IMG/VR virus record: IMGVR_UViG_3300020442_000769
Coordinates: 1-53,292 of that record
Direction: 5' to 3' (one strand)
Source: a virus
Length of the DNA stretch: 53,292 nucleotides
Part shown: positions 1-8,958 of the stretch, piece by piece
Layout of the letters: each line of letters starts with the position of its first letter
How positions within the stretch are numbered: the first letter of the stretch is position 1
Made by a program: the position numbers and the translations under genes
Notes under the pieces: model-generated
Told to the model about the DNA's origin: nothing
Database searches by the model: none
The model's input: only the letters and a program-made list of their open reading frames with translations

Positions 1-503
1 CCAGGTGATTGTTTTGGATCAACTAAAACTTTTGCACCTGTGTTTAATGCTAGTGCTATTGTATTTTCTCTTACTGCTCCTTTATTATAATCACTAATTA
101 CAACTAAATCGTCTTTTTTAATATTACTGTAAAATCTTTCTAATGAGTCATTACATTCACATATTGCATCAGTATCAAATCTGCAAATTTGTTGTCCTTC
201 TGTGCTTACAATCCTAACTTTACTTGTAGTTGTATCCATACATTTTGCAAGATATGAATTTACATCTGTGTTCATCAGTAACTCTAGTATTGTAGACCCT
301 TGCTTGTCTCTTCCAATAGGTCCATACAAATCTACTTCACCATTAATACTTGCTATGTTGAGTGCTAAATTTCCTGCACCACCAACATTACGTTTGTAAT
401 TTGTTTCTACTAAAACTGGTACTGGTGCTTCTGGACTAATACGGTCTACTTTTCCTATACGCCATTCGTCAAGCATTACATCACCGTAAACGATAATACT
501 CAT
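1..503 (-). CDS. Heptose-7-phosphate kinase-like (RfaE/HldE N-domain), partial
   Basis: The 3' end is cut by the left edge of the window; about 167 N-terminal residues are visible from the ATG at 503. The translation starts MSIIVYGDVMLDEW and carries the glycine-rich VGGAGNLALNIAS block and a VVISDYNKG segment, both typical of the PfkB-fold kinase domain of HldE/RfaE. That enzyme phosphorylates heptose-7-phosphate on the way to ADP-heptose for lipopolysaccharide core. The start overlaps the stop of the upstream Nudix gene by one base (TAATG), so translation is probably coupled. A matching nucleotidyltransferase domain lies 21 kb away at 21142, so the two halves of a normally fused enzyme seem to be separate here. 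The substrate sugar cannot be fixed from sequence; another PfkB sugar kinase is the alternative. Confidence 0.8.
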   Translation of the reverse strand, partial: MSIIVYGDVMLDEWRIGKVDRISPEAPVPVLVETNYKRNVGGAGNLALNIASINGEVDLYGPIGRDKQGSTILELLMNTDVNSYLAKCMDTTTSKVRIVSTEGQQICRFDTDAICECNDSLERFYSNIKKDDLVVISDYNKGAVRENTIALALNTGAKVLVDPKQSP

Positions 504-940
504 TACTTCTCCATTAATGATACTAGTTGAAATACTGTTTGTAGTTTTGTTAAATTTTGTTTGTTTTGTAAAGTATTTCTTAAACCTTGGTGCAATGGTT
601 TAGGCCAATTATTAAAACTTACCCACGCATAACCGTTGTGTTCAAAATTTAATTTAGGAATAAATTCATTTTTTACAACACAAAGATATGTATGAAAACT
701 AAACTTTTCATCATTACTTACAAAAGTTTCTAAAGGAATACTTTTTACAATATTTGGTACAGAACCAATTTCTTCTTCTATTTCTCTCAGTAGTGCTTTA
801 TAAGGAATTTCTTCACTTTCATTTCTTCCGCCAACTAATCCCCAAACATTATTTTGTTTTGTTTGTGTTCTGTGTAAAAACAAGAAACGTTGGGTATCAA
901 GTGTATAGAAGAGAGCACCGCTACAAATAATACTATTCAT
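503..940 (-). CDS. Nudix hydrolase
   Basis: This 145-aa protein has an intact Nudix box (G38-x5-E-x7-REIEEEIG, ending near residue 59), the Mg-binding signature of enzymes that hydrolyse nucleoside diphosphates linked to another group. The N-terminal layout (GALFYTLDTQRFLFLHRT, then NVWGLVGG) resembles GDP-mannose hydrolases and (d)NTP pyrophosphohydrolases. It sits directly upstream of the heptose-kinase-like gene with a one-base overlap, which hints at a nucleotide-sugar role, but nucleotide-pool cleaning is equally possible. It follows the gp15 gene with a 13-base gap on the same strand and may be cotranscribed with it. Confidence 0.85.
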   Translation of the reverse strand: MNSIICSGALFYTLDTQRFLFLHRTQTKQNNVWGLVGGRNESEEIPYKALLREIEEEIGSVPNIVKSIPLETFVSNDEKFSFHTYLCVVKNEFIPKLNFEHNGYAWVSFNNWPKPLHQGLRNTLQNKQNLTKLQTVFQLVSLMEK

Positions 941-953
941 ATTAGTACTTATT

Positions 954-2435
954 TTAGAGGCCTAGTCGCCAAGTGCCGTTTCGATATTCGCCTTCAAAGG
1001 ATAGTGTCCAATCTATACCATTCCATTTATATTGAACACCTGTGTTAAGGTTAGTCGTGTATGTGATAGTTGATCCGTCATCTGTACTTGCATCAAAAAC
1101 CATATTCCATTTTGTGCCGTCCCATTCAATAATATCATTTTCATCTGCTACAAAGTCTGTACCATCAGCATTTTTCCAAGCATCAGGACCATCATATTGA
1201 TATGTATATGGTGTTTCACCAACTGTTTGTCCTACATTTTCACTATCATTAATTGCATTTAATAATAATATTCTATTACCTGCAACTTTAATACTTGTAG
1301 GATTAGTTTTTTGTGGATCAATAATTGCGTTAATAGTTCCTTTAGGACCACCAGGACCAATTAAAATAGTATTGCTTGGAACTGTATCCATATCCCAATT
1401 AACAATGATTTGTGTTTCATCTAAAGTGTTTAATGCAAAAGTACCAACTACTGGTGAACCTTGATCAATTCTATCTAGATAAATTTTACTTAAACCTGCT
1501 CTATAAGTACCTGGGTGTGAATCTAATACAAGTGTCCAAGGAGTTTCTCCTGCAATACCGTTCTTACCTAACTGTACAATATTGTTCATTACAATAGCAT
1601 CATAGTTTTGATAAGTTACACTTTGTACACTTCCTGCATCTGCTCTAGTTGTAATACCCATACCATCTTTACCAGCAGTAGATGTGTCACCACCTTTAGT
1701 GCCTTCTGTATATGAATCATTATATTGTTTTAATTCTGGCATACTATCACCTAGGTCTATTGTGCCTCTAGATTCATCAAAAATACTCATTACAACATTT
1801 GTTATAACACCTAACTTTTTAACTTTTGCTGGAGGTGAAATGTAAATAGGTGTGCTAAATTGAAGTTGTGCAACATCTATTTCTGATTCAGTTCCCATTG
1901 GTATACTTCTTGTACTAAAGGTAATACCTTCTAAATCAACTACACTTAAACTTGTCCAGTCCACATAGTTGTCTGTTGTTTGTATTTCTAAACTAGGATT
2001 AAACAGCATTAGTATCTGTTCCATAATTTGTAATTTTTGTTCTGTGTTAGTTGACCAAATATCAGCATTCATTTTCATGATATAAGGTGTAGGCATTAAT
2101 CTTTCTACAGTATAGTTTTTACCTTCTGTATTAAGATACCCATCTGTAGAATTGTGTTCACGTTCTCTTAGATGAATTTTGCCTGTGTATGTTGCATCAG
2201 CAGTTCTTGTACGATCCATTTCTAAACCAGTAACGTAAACACTCATACGTGGAGCAGATGGAATTTTGTTTTCACTATTATCTCTTATGATATGACCAAC
2301 TTGTCTTGTAATGTCTCCATACATAACAGGTATTTGTCTTAGTACGCCTTTACCATCAGCATAAGAAAAATTACTCATTAGACGAATCATTTGAGTAATA
2401 TATCTTCTTATTTGTCCATCGTAAAAATGTTGCAT
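954..2435 (-). CDS. 15: Tail sheath stabilizer and completion protein, gp15-like
   Basis: This 493-aa protein matches the T4 gp15 pattern: an N-terminal aromatic YDGQIRRYITQMIRLMSNF helix, then a conserved IPVMYGD strand, and an IMEQILMLFNP segment near residue 140 that corresponds to the IVEQILPYF region of T4 gp15. In T4, gp15 caps the contracted-state-competent tail and joins it to the neck. The protein is about twice the T4 length. The extra C-terminal half (roughly residues 230-493) ends in repeated DG/NG-x-x-W strands (IIEWDGTKW, YKWNGIDW, RNGTWRL) that also occur in the gp14 and gp18 of this window. The start overlaps the gp14 stop by one base (TAATG). The assignment rests on motif and gene order. 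Confidence 0.8.
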   Translation of the reverse strand: MQHFYDGQIRRYITQMIRLMSNFSYADGKGVLRQIPVMYGDITRQVGHIIRDNSENKIPSAPRMSVYVTGLEMDRTRTADATYTGKIHLREREHNSTDGYLNTEGKNYTVERLMPTPYIMKMNADIWSTNTEQKLQIMEQILMLFNPSLEIQTTDNYVDWTSLSVVDLEGITFSTRSIPMGTESEIDVAQLQFSTPIYISPPAKVKKLGVITNVVMSIFDESRGTIDLGDSMPELKQYNDSYTEGTKGGDTSTAGKDGMGITTRADAGSVQSVTYQNYDAIVMNNIVQLGKNGIAGETPWTLVLDSHPGTYRAGLSKIYLDRIDQGSPVVGTFALNTLDETQIIVNWDMDTVPSNTILIGPGGPKGTINAIIDPQKTNPTSIKVAGNRILLLNAINDSENVGQTVGETPYTYQYDGPDAWKNADGTDFVADENDIIEWDGTKWNMVFDASTDDGSTITYTTNLNTGVQYKWNGIDWTLSFEGEYRNGTWRLGL

Positions 2436-3598
2436 TAGTTGTCCGCCCTAGGCTTTAGTGCTTTACTTAAAGGTTGACGTTCTTGTACAGTTTCGCCACC
2501 TATACTATCTGTTTTAGTGTTGTTAATAAATGTTCCTTTTTGTGTATTCTTAGTATCAGTATTTGAAATATTAACACGTACTGAATCTTCATATTTAACC
2601 CAACGTTGTCCGTCAAATCTAAACAATCTATTAGGCATAAAATCTGTTCTTAGGAAGTAATCACCTTTAATAGATGCAGTTGGGAAAGTAATACCATGAC
2701 CAAATACTTCTCCATTAGGTGCAATACCATCTCCTAGCAAGTAACCTTGATAACCATCACGTTCTGGAGTTTGATTAACTCTACTTGCATCTAATTGACC
2801 GCTATTAACACTTGCATCTATATCTGTTTCATCAGCAGTAACAAGTTCTGGTTTACCTGTTTTGTCAACTTGTAAAGTATACAAGTGTGAAGTTTCATAA
2901 CCTGACTTGGCCGAATCTGCTTCTGCCTGTGCCAATACAGCATTGTTGATTTGCATTTCTTTTTCATATGTTGAAAGCACATCACGTAGTGTATTTGTAC
3001 TACCTTCTTCTGCAGGTAAGTCAAGTATTTCTTTAAATTCTTGTGAGTCTACTATTTGTTTAAGTTTTACTCTATATAAGTGTGGATACCAACTTTGTGA
3101 AAATCCTTCTGCCGCTCTGTTTACATCTTCTACAACATAAAAACGTTTTAATGCAACTTGGTAATCATTTAGTGCGTGTTCATCTTTTAAGTGTGGTAAT
3201 TCAAAAACATCACCAGCCATTACTTTTCTACCTAAAGTTTTTACACTATAATTTATAGGTATAGTCATAAACAATGTATCATTTTGTAAAAATAATCCAA
3301 ATTGACTCATGTCAAAGTCTACATCTTGCACATTATAGATACCACGTAAAACATAAATGTTTGGATCGTATTTTCTGTCCCTATTTTCCAAGAAAAGCAT
3401 ATCCTGAATATTAGTTTCTTTTACAGCATCATATCTAGGCTGGCTAGGAGTTGCTTCAGATTCATCAGGATTTTGAGGACCTAAATATTTGTGTACGAAT
3501 ACGTCAGTACCACCAACAGTGAACATCTCTGCTATGGTTTTATCTAAAAAATCGTAATCATTGCCCTTTTCGGGTTTGTATAAACTGAGTCTTGGCAT
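2435..3598 (-). CDS. 14: Neck protein, gp14-like head completion
   Basis: I place the start at the ATG at 3598 (MPRLSLYKPEKG), giving 387 aa; a longer reading frame would run into the divergent gp13 gene. The N-terminal part (IAEMFTVGGTDVFVHKYL, then FLENRDRKYDPNIYVL, then FGLFLQNDTLFMTI) follows the gp14 layout of marine T4-like phages. gp14 is the head-side neck protein to which the tail docks. Around residues 310-336 there is an extra module with RLFRFDGQRWVKY, shared in form with gp15 and gp18 here. A GATAAATA motif lies 8 bases before the ATG and no ribosome-binding site is visible, so the transcript may have almost no leader. Confidence 0.8.
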   Translation of the reverse strand: MPRLSLYKPEKGNDYDFLDKTIAEMFTVGGTDVFVHKYLGPQNPDESEATPSQPRYDAVKETNIQDMLFLENRDRKYDPNIYVLRGIYNVQDVDFDMSQFGLFLQNDTLFMTIPINYSVKTLGRKVMAGDVFELPHLKDEHALNDYQVALKRFYVVEDVNRAAEGFSQSWYPHLYRVKLKQIVDSQEFKEILDLPAEEGSTNTLRDVLSTYEKEMQINNAVLAQAEADSAKSGYETSHLYTLQVDKTGKPELVTADETDIDASVNSGQLDASRVNQTPERDGYQGYLLGDGIAPNGEVFGHGITFPTASIKGDYFLRTDFMPNRLFRFDGQRWVKYEDSVRVNISNTDTKNTQKGTFINNTKTDSIGGETVQERQPLSKALKPRADN

Positions 3599-3606
3599 AA
3601 CATTAG

Positions 3607-3614
3607 TATTTATC
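3607..3614 (-). promoter_or_regulatory. T4-type late promoter for gp14-gp15
   Basis: On the minus strand this reads GATAAATA, a one-base variant of the T4 late -10 element TATAAATA recognised by gp55-RNA polymerase. It is back to back with a plus-strand TATAAATA at 3620 and lies 8 bases from the gp14 start. Confidence 0.7.
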
Positions 3615-3619
3615 GAACG

Positions 3620-3627
3620 TATAAATA
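3620..3627 (+). promoter_or_regulatory. T4-type late promoter for gp13
   Basis: A perfect TATAAATA lies 19 bases before the gp13 ATG, followed by a GGAG ribosome-binding site. Six bases separate it from the opposing late promoter, so neck genes on both strands share a divergent late control point. Confidence 0.75.
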
Positions 3628-3646
3628 CATATGGAGCCGAGAAGAT

Positions 3647-4405
3647 ATGACAACATTGACACAACAAAAGCAAGAAGTATATGATTATGTAAACGCCAGT
3701 TTAGGTGGTGGAATGGTAGATGTGGAGTTAGATCCCGTACATTATGAAACTGCTCTTAAAACGGCACTTACAAGATTCAGACAAAGATCGGACAATTCAG
3801 TAGAAGAGTCGTATATGTTCCTTCCAACTGTAATTGACCAAAACAAATATATACTACCAAATGAAGTTATTGAAGTGAGAAAATTGTTTCGTAGATCAAT
3901 TGGTTCAAGAACAGGCGGAGGAGATGGTGGTACACTATTTGAACCATTCAACTTGGCGTACACAAACACCTATCTTTTAGCAAGTTCAAACATGGGCGGA
4001 TTAGCAACTTATGAATTGTTTAGTCAGTACCAAGAATTAGTAGGCAGAATGTTTGGTTCATTTATTGAATTCAAATGGAATACTACTACAAAAGAATTAT
4101 TACTTCTACAAAGACCAAGAGCAGAAGAAGAACTATTATTGTATTGTTACAATTACAGACCAGATAGTGAATTATTAAAAGACTATCTAGCAGTTCAGTG
4201 GATTAAAGATTACACACTCGCACGTTGTAAGATTATGCTTGGTGAAGCAAGAAGTAAATTTGCTACTATTGCCGGTCCACAAGGTGGTTCTACACTTAAC
4301 GGTGATAATCTAAAGGCTGAAGGCCTTGCTGATATAGAGAAATTGGAAGAAGAAGTTAAAACTCAAATACCAGGCGGTGTTGGGTATGGTTTCACAATTG
4401 GCTAA
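3647..4405 (+). CDS. 13: Neck protein, gp13-like head completion
   Basis: This 252-aa protein matches marine gp13. It has an N-terminal helical segment (YDYVNASLGGGMVDVEL, then ALKTALTRFRQRS), a central YILPNEVIEVRKLFRRS strand-turn and a C-terminal helix. gp13 and gp14 form the neck that seals the filled head and receives the tail. It is transcribed away from gp14, whereas the T4 order has 13-14-15 on one strand, so the neck cluster has been split by an inversion. A late promoter and a GGAG site precede the start. Confidence 0.82.
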   Translation: MTTLTQQKQEVYDYVNASLGGGMVDVELDPVHYETALKTALTRFRQRSDNSVEESYMFLPTVIDQNKYILPNEVIEVRKLFRRSIGSRTGGGDGGTLFEPFNLAYTNTYLLASSNMGGLATYELFSQYQELVGRMFGSFIEFKWNTTTKELLLLQRPRAEEELLLYCYNYRPDSELLKDYLAVQWIKDYTLARCKIMLGEARSKFATIAGPQGGSTLNGDNLKAEGLADIEKLEEEVKTQIPGGVGYGFTIG

Positions 4406-4412
4406 AAACTTC

Positions 4413-4441
4413 TTGACTTTTTGCTAAACATATATTAGTAT
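4413..4441 (+). promoter_or_regulatory. Sigma70-type promoter before lipoprotein and dNMP kinase
   Basis: TTGACT (4413-4418), a 17-base spacer and TAGTAT (4436-4441) form a near-consensus housekeeping promoter; an overlapping TATAAT starts three bases later. It should fire early and feed the lipoprotein and dNMP kinase genes. Confidence 0.75.
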
Positions 4442-4466
4442 AATAATACGAACAGAAGGAAATCTG

Positions 4467-4664
4467 ATGAAAATCTTCAGTACAATATTAATTTTGCTTT
4501 TTCTTGCAGGCTGTTCAGGGCATATTGCTCCGCCGGCTGTAAAATTTGGTAAAAAATGTACAGTAGCAGAAGACGGTAACGTTGTCTACTCTTACATTTG
4601 GTTACACAAAAAAGGCGAGAAATTAAACGCAAATAAGGAAACTTGTAAACAAATACAGGACTAA
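4467..4664 (+). CDS. Small lipoprotein
   Basis: This 65-aa protein has a short hydrophobic signal and a lipobox LAGC with the lipidated cysteine at residue 16, giving a mature protein of about 50 residues with two further cysteines. The start has an AAGGAAA ribosome-binding site, and a sigma70-type promoter lies just upstream, so it is probably made early. An early phage lipoprotein could act in superinfection exclusion or envelope modification; a spanin role is less likely without a partner next to it. The function is not known. Confidence 0.75.
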   Translation: MKIFSTILILLFLAGCSGHIAPPAVKFGKKCTVAEDGNVVYSYIWLHKKGEKLNANKETCKQIQD

Positions 4665-4667
4665 AAA

Positions 4668-5261
4668 ATGATAGTTGGAATCTGTGGTCTAATAGGCAGT
4701 GGTAAAGACACAATAGCAGAGCATTTAATACAAAATCATAAGTTTGTAAAAATAAGTTTTGCAGACAAATTGAAAGATGCTGTCGCTACTATGTTTGATT
4801 GGCCACGTGATATGCTAGATGGCAAAACTGAACAAAGTAGGTTTTGGCGTGAACAAGTAGATCAATTTTGGACCGCAGAAACCGGCCGTGAAATAACACC
4901 AAGACTAGTTCTACAAGAATTTGGTACAGAATGTATGCGTGAAGGGTTCTTTGACGGTATCTGGGTAAGTTTAGTTAAACATAAATTAATTAACAATCCT
5001 GAAACTAATTGGGTTATTCCTGATGTACGTTTTCCAAATGAAGCAAAAATGCTATATCAAATAGGTGGAGAAGTATGGCGTGTAAAACGTGGTCCTGATC
5101 CTGCTTGGTTTAGTGAATATGTACAATTTAATGTTGAGCCTACTGATGTTCATGCTAGTGAATGGGCCTGGGCACATACAAAGTTTACTAAAGTGTTTGA
5201 AAACGATACTACAATACAAGGACTTAAAGATCAGGTACAAGATCACCTTGTTTCCATTTAA
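4668..5261 (+). CDS. 1: Deoxynucleoside monophosphate kinase, T4 gp1-like
   Basis: This 197-aa protein starts with a P-loop GLIGSGKDT (residues 7-15) and continues with FADKLKDAVATMF and a WVIPDVRFPNEA block near residue 110, as in the phage dNMP kinase family (T4 gp1). The enzyme phosphorylates dNMPs released from host DNA breakdown to dNDPs for phage replication. It lies three bases after the lipoprotein gene and probably shares its early promoter. Its 3' end overlaps the end of the convergent HNH-like gene by 38 bases. Confidence 0.88.
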   Translation: MIVGICGLIGSGKDTIAEHLIQNHKFVKISFADKLKDAVATMFDWPRDMLDGKTEQSRFWREQVDQFWTAETGREITPRLVLQEFGTECMREGFFDGIWVSLVKHKLINNPETNWVIPDVRFPNEAKMLYQIGGEVWRVKRGPDPAWFSEYVQFNVEPTDVHASEWAWAHTKFTKVFENDTTIQGLKDQVQDHLVSI

Positions 5262-5562
5262 CACCTTCTTTATATAGAATCTTACTGCAATTAGAACAAA
5301 CTGTTTTTAAGTTACTAAACCTTACGTTGTTTAGGTTACCATCAATATAGTAAACACTGAATTGTTCTTTGTGTCTACTTTTAAATCCACACTTGTCACA
5401 GTTGTTTTTCATAGTATATCCTGCTTGTTGCCATTTAGGCACACCATGGTGAGGTCTTCCATGTCTAGTACAGGACTCACACTTACTTCGATAGAAAGGT
5501 TTACCTTTCTTATAGTAATTAATAGCAACTGGTCGTTGCCCACAAGCACATAAAGGTCTCAT
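5224..5562 (-). CDS. HNH-endonuclease-like zinc-binding protein
   Basis: This 112-aa protein has four CxxC-type knuckles (CACGQ, CESC, CDKCG, CSNC) and a YYIDGNLNNVRFSNLKTVC segment that copies the core of HNH nucleases, but the first histidine of that motif is a tyrosine. Related small proteins occur as stand-alone genes in T4-like marine phages. It may be a free-standing homing-type nuclease, or a decayed one that kept only its zinc fold. It is the only minus-strand gene between 3.6 and 38 kb. It overlaps the 3' end of the dNMP kinase gene, which suggests later insertion. A GGTAAATA late-type motif is exactly 5 bases before the ATG. Confidence 0.65.
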   Translation of the reverse strand: MRPLCACGQRPVAINYYKKGKPFYRSKCESCTRHGRPHHGVPKWQQAGYTMKNNCDKCGFKSRHKEQFSVYYIDGNLNNVRFSNLKTVCSNCSKILYKEGVKWKQGDLVPDL

Positions 5563-5567
5563 ATAAC

Positions 5568-5575
5568 TATTTACC
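5568..5575 (-). promoter_or_regulatory. Late-type promoter, 5 bases from ATG of the HNH-like gene
   Basis: The minus strand reads GGTAAATA-GTTAT-ATG. The stretch TAAATAGTTATATGAG is identical to the one in front of the 15553 gene. This spacing would put the transcription start on the start codon. Confidence 0.55.
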
Positions 5576-5630
5576 TGCCCTTTTACTTCCCTTTTTAACG
5601 GTATTTAACCCCTATGATTTTGGTTTTCGG

Positions 5631-5638
5631 CATAAATA
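5631..5638 (+). promoter_or_regulatory. T4-type late promoter for tail sheath
   Basis: CATAAATA lies 47 bases before the gp18 ATG. The leader then carries a strong AGGAG ribosome-binding site, in contrast to the leaderless genes elsewhere in the window. Confidence 0.6.
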
Positions 5639-5685
5639 ATAGTAAACAAGAATAGTATGAACTATTACCAACAGGAGAAAACAAA

Positions 5686-8600
5686 ATGGCTTTAACATCA
5701 CCAGGTGTACAGGTTACTGTAATAGACGAGTCGTTCTATACCCCAGCAGAACCAGGTACAGTACCAATGTTGTTTGTTGTATCTGCACAAGATAAAACAA
5801 ACGGATCAGGAACAGGAACAGCGAGTGCTACTACAAAAGCAAATGCTGGTAAACCTTTCCTAGTTACTTCACAGAGAGAATTAACTGAATTATTTGGGGA
5901 CCCAACTTTTTATGTAGATTCAAACAATAACCCATTACACGGTAATGAGTTAAATGAGTACGGATTACAAGCGGCATACTCTTATTTAGGTGCGGCAAAT
6001 AGAGCATTCGTAACTAGAGCGGATTTAAATACTTCAGAGTTAACAGCGGCTTCTACAGCCCCTGCGGCAAATCCGGCAAACGGTACATACTGGTTTGATA
6101 CAGCAAATTCAATATTTGGTATCTTTGAATGGAATGGTGCGTCAGCGACTACTACTGGTGGGCAGTCGTTTACAAACAAAATTCCTACAGTAATTACTGA
6201 TGCAACTAAAGTAGATAGCGGAGCGCCTAAGACTTCTGTTGGTGGAATTGGCGATTACGCGATTGTATCTACAACAACACTTAACAAGTTGTTTTACAAA
6301 AATAAATCAGGAACATGGGTACAAGTAGGTTCAACTGCTTGGATTAGTTCATGGTCAACTGTAACAGGAACACAAAGCAATCCTACAATAACTAACGGTG
6401 CTACAATGAGCATTAATGGTTCAGTTGTAACTTCAGGTGGTGTTGCACTATCTGATGTAGTAACAGCAATTGGATCTGCAGGTATTAGCGGAATTACTTC
6501 AGCAGTAGTTGATGGTAAATTAGAAATTTACTCAACTGGTGCAGATGTTGTGTTAGCAGATAACAGTTCAACATTGTTATCAGAAATAGGTTTAACAGCA
6601 GGTACTTACAAAGCACCTAAGTTAACTATTGCTCCACACACGCAAGTTCCAGGTTACAAGTCAACAGATACAGCACCAAGACCAACTGGTTCAATGTGGA
6701 TTAAAACTACACAACCAAACAAAGGTGCTAACTGGCAGGTTAAAGTTTGGAATGACACAACTAAATTGTGGGAAACTAAATCTGCTCCAATTTATGCAAA
6801 CAACCAAGAAGCACTATACGGTTTAGATAAAACTGGTGGTGGACTTAACTTACCAACTGGTGATGTGTTTGTAAAATATAATGTTGATGAAGCAACTGAC
6901 CCGATTGCAGATTTTAAAATCTACAGAAGAGGATCAACAGGTGCTACAACAATTAAATCAAACATTATTACTACACAATTAACAGCGGGTACTTACGCAT
7001 TTAATATAGCCGAAACTGCACCAAACTCAAGTGCATTAGGTTCAGATGTAACAGTAAGTGTAACAACAACAGCGGCAACAAGTGATGCTGATTTAGTTGC
7101 AGGTGCAATTAACTCTGCAGGCTTTACAAACGTTGTTGCAAGTGTTGATTCAAGTAACAGAATTGTAATTGAACACAATGATGGCGGTGACTTCCATATT
7201 ACTGACACAGGTGGCGTACTAGGACTAGCAGGCTTTACAGCAACTGGTTCAAATGCTACACAGTTCTTATTAGAAGCACCATCTACTCACTCACATGATT
7301 TTATTGCAAGTAACTGGGTTATTTTAACAGTAACTAACTCACCAACTGCACCAACTTCATTGACAACAGACGGTACTTTATGGTACAGTTCAATTATTGA
7401 CGAAGTAGACATTATGATCCACAATGGTACAACTTGGGTTGGATATCAAGATTCAACAAGTCCGTACTTTGCGGCGGCGGCTGGCGATAAGACAGATCCA
7501 GCAGGTCCTATTGTAAGTGCAACTGAGCCTACTAAACAATCAGATGCAACTGATCTTAAAAATGGTGACCTTTGGATTTCAACTGCTGACTTAGAAAACT
7601 ATCCTAAGATATACAAATACAATGGCGCAACTTTAAAATGGGTGCTAATTGACAATGGTGATCAAACTACTGAAGATGGTATTTTGTTTGCAGATGCTAG
7701 ATACAATACAGCAGGTGCAAATAGTGCCACAGCAGGTACAATTGAAGCACTATTAAGTTCTAACTACTTAGACCCAGATGCTCCAGATCCAGCATTATAT
7801 CCAAAAGGTATGTTGCTATGGAACTTACGTAGAAGCGGATTCAACGTAAGAAAATTTGTACGTAACTCAATTGATGTATCAGGTAACAACTTAAGATTCA
7901 ATAACAACGAATCAATGGCGGCTTACTACTCACACAGATGGGTAACTGAATCAGGCAACCAAGCAGACGGTTCAGGTTCATTTGGTAGAAAAGCACAAAG
8001 AAAAGTTGTTGTACAAGCATTACAGGCAATGGTTAACAGCAACCAAGACATTAGAGATGACAACTCAAGAATCTTTAACTTGATTGCTTGTCCAGGTTAT
8101 CCAGAACTAATCGGTGAAATGGTAACACTAAACACAGACAGAGGCCTAAGTGCATTTGTTGTAGGTGATACACCATTTAGATTAACAAGCGATGCAACTT
8201 CATTAAATGAATGGGCAACAAACGTTAAACTAGCAACTGAAGATAACGATGATGGTGCAGTTACAAGAGATGAATATGTTGGAATGTTTTATCCAAGTTT
8301 ATTCACTAGTGATAACGCAGGAAATAACGTAGTTGTTCCAGCATCACATGGTATACTTAGAACTATTGCATTAAGTGACCAAGTATCGTTTCCATGGTTT
8401 GCACCAGCAGGTACAAGACGTGGTGGCATTACAAACGCAAGTGCATCAGGATTTATTGACAGCGAAGGCGAATTTAAATCAATTGCACTTAACGAAGGTC
8501 AAAGAGATACATTGTACTCAAATGCTATAAACCCTGTAACATTCTTAAGTGGTGCAGGACTTGTAAACTTTGGTCAAAAAACTAGAGCCAAAAATGCTAG

Positions 8601-8925
8601 TGCTTTAGACAGAATCAACGTTGCAAGACTAGTTGTGTACTTACGTTCACAGTTAAACAAACTTGCTAAACCTTACATTTTTGAACCTAATGATAAAATC
8701 ACTAGAGATGAAATTAAGGCGCAAGTAGACTCCTTACTATTAGAACTTGTAGGTCAAAGAGCATTATATGACTTCTTAGTAGTGTGTGACGAATCAAACA
8801 ACACACCAACTAGAATTGATAGAAATGAGTTGTATGTAGATGTTGCTATTGAGCCAGTGAAGGCTGTAGAGTTTATTTACATTCCACTAAGACTTAAAAA
8901 TACAGGTGAAATAGCGGGGCTATAA
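5686..8925 (+). CDS. 18: Tail sheath protein gp18, enlarged
   Basis: At 1079 aa this is far longer than T4 gp18 (659 aa). The N-terminus (MALTSPGVQVTVIDESFYTP, then MLFVVSAQDKTNGSG) and C-terminus (FEPNDKITRDEIKAQVDSLL, then VEFIYIPLRLKNTGEI) are the conserved sheath ends that build the contractile core and the inter-subunit handshake. The extra mass is central, about residues 120-660, and carries at least five modules ending in a G-x-W strand and an NG-x-x-W turn (near 133-150, 188-218, 335-366, 563-590 and 626-658). These should project from the outside of the sheath. A late promoter at 5631 and an AGGAG site precede the start. Confidence 0.92.
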   Translation: MALTSPGVQVTVIDESFYTPAEPGTVPMLFVVSAQDKTNGSGTGTASATTKANAGKPFLVTSQRELTELFGDPTFYVDSNNNPLHGNELNEYGLQAAYSYLGAANRAFVTRADLNTSELTAASTAPAANPANGTYWFDTANSIFGIFEWNGASATTTGGQSFTNKIPTVITDATKVDSGAPKTSVGGIGDYAIVSTTTLNKLFYKNKSGTWVQVGSTAWISSWSTVTGTQSNPTITNGATMSINGSVVTSGGVALSDVVTAIGSAGISGITSAVVDGKLEIYSTGADVVLADNSSTLLSEIGLTAGTYKAPKLTIAPHTQVPGYKSTDTAPRPTGSMWIKTTQPNKGANWQVKVWNDTTKLWETKSAPIYANNQEALYGLDKTGGGLNLPTGDVFVKYNVDEATDPIADFKIYRRGSTGATTIKSNIITTQLTAGTYAFNIAETAPNSSALGSDVTVSVTTTAATSDADLVAGAINSAGFTNVVASVDSSNRIVIEHNDGGDFHITDTGGVLGLAGFTATGSNATQFLLEAPSTHSHDFIASNWVILTVTNSPTAPTSLTTDGTLWYSSIIDEVDIMIHNGTTWVGYQDSTSPYFAAAAGDKTDPAGPIVSATEPTKQSDATDLKNGDLWISTADLENYPKIYKYNGATLKWVLIDNGDQTTEDGILFADARYNTAGANSATAGTIEALLSSNYLDPDAPDPALYPKGMLLWNLRRSGFNVRKFVRNSIDVSGNNLRFNNNESMAAYYSHRWVTESGNQADGSGSFGRKAQRKVVVQALQAMVNSNQDIRDDNSRIFNLIACPGYPELIGEMVTLNTDRGLSAFVVGDTPFRLTSDATSLNEWATNVKLATEDNDDGAVTRDEYVGMFYPSLFTSDNAGNNVVVPASHGILRTIALSDQVSFPWFAPAGTRRGGITNASASGFIDSEGEFKSIALNEGQRDTLYSNAINPVTFLSGAGLVNFGQKTRAKNASALDRINVARLVVYLRSQLNKLAKPYIFEPNDKITRDEIKAQVDSLLLELVGQRALYDFLVVCDESNNTPTRIDRNELYVDVAIEPVKAVEFIYIPLRLKNTGEIAGL

Positions 8926-8929
8926 GGTA

Positions 8930-8937
8930 GATAAATA
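8930..8937 (+). promoter_or_regulatory. T4-type late promoter for tail tube
   Basis: GATAAATA lies immediately after the gp18 stop and 21 bases before the gp19 ATG, followed by a CAGGAGAT ribosome-binding site. It allows separate high-level expression of the tube protein. Confidence 0.7.
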
Positions 8938-8958
8938 CATTAAACAGGAGATATTATA

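Noticed and set aside
202-399. Plus-strand frame of 65 codons
   Set aside because: It lies wholly opposite the heptose-kinase-like gene, whose protein has clear family motifs.
5224-5562. Intron-borne homing endonuclease
   Set aside because: Neither neighbouring gene is interrupted and no intron structure is visible; it is free-standing, and its HNH core lacks the first histidine.
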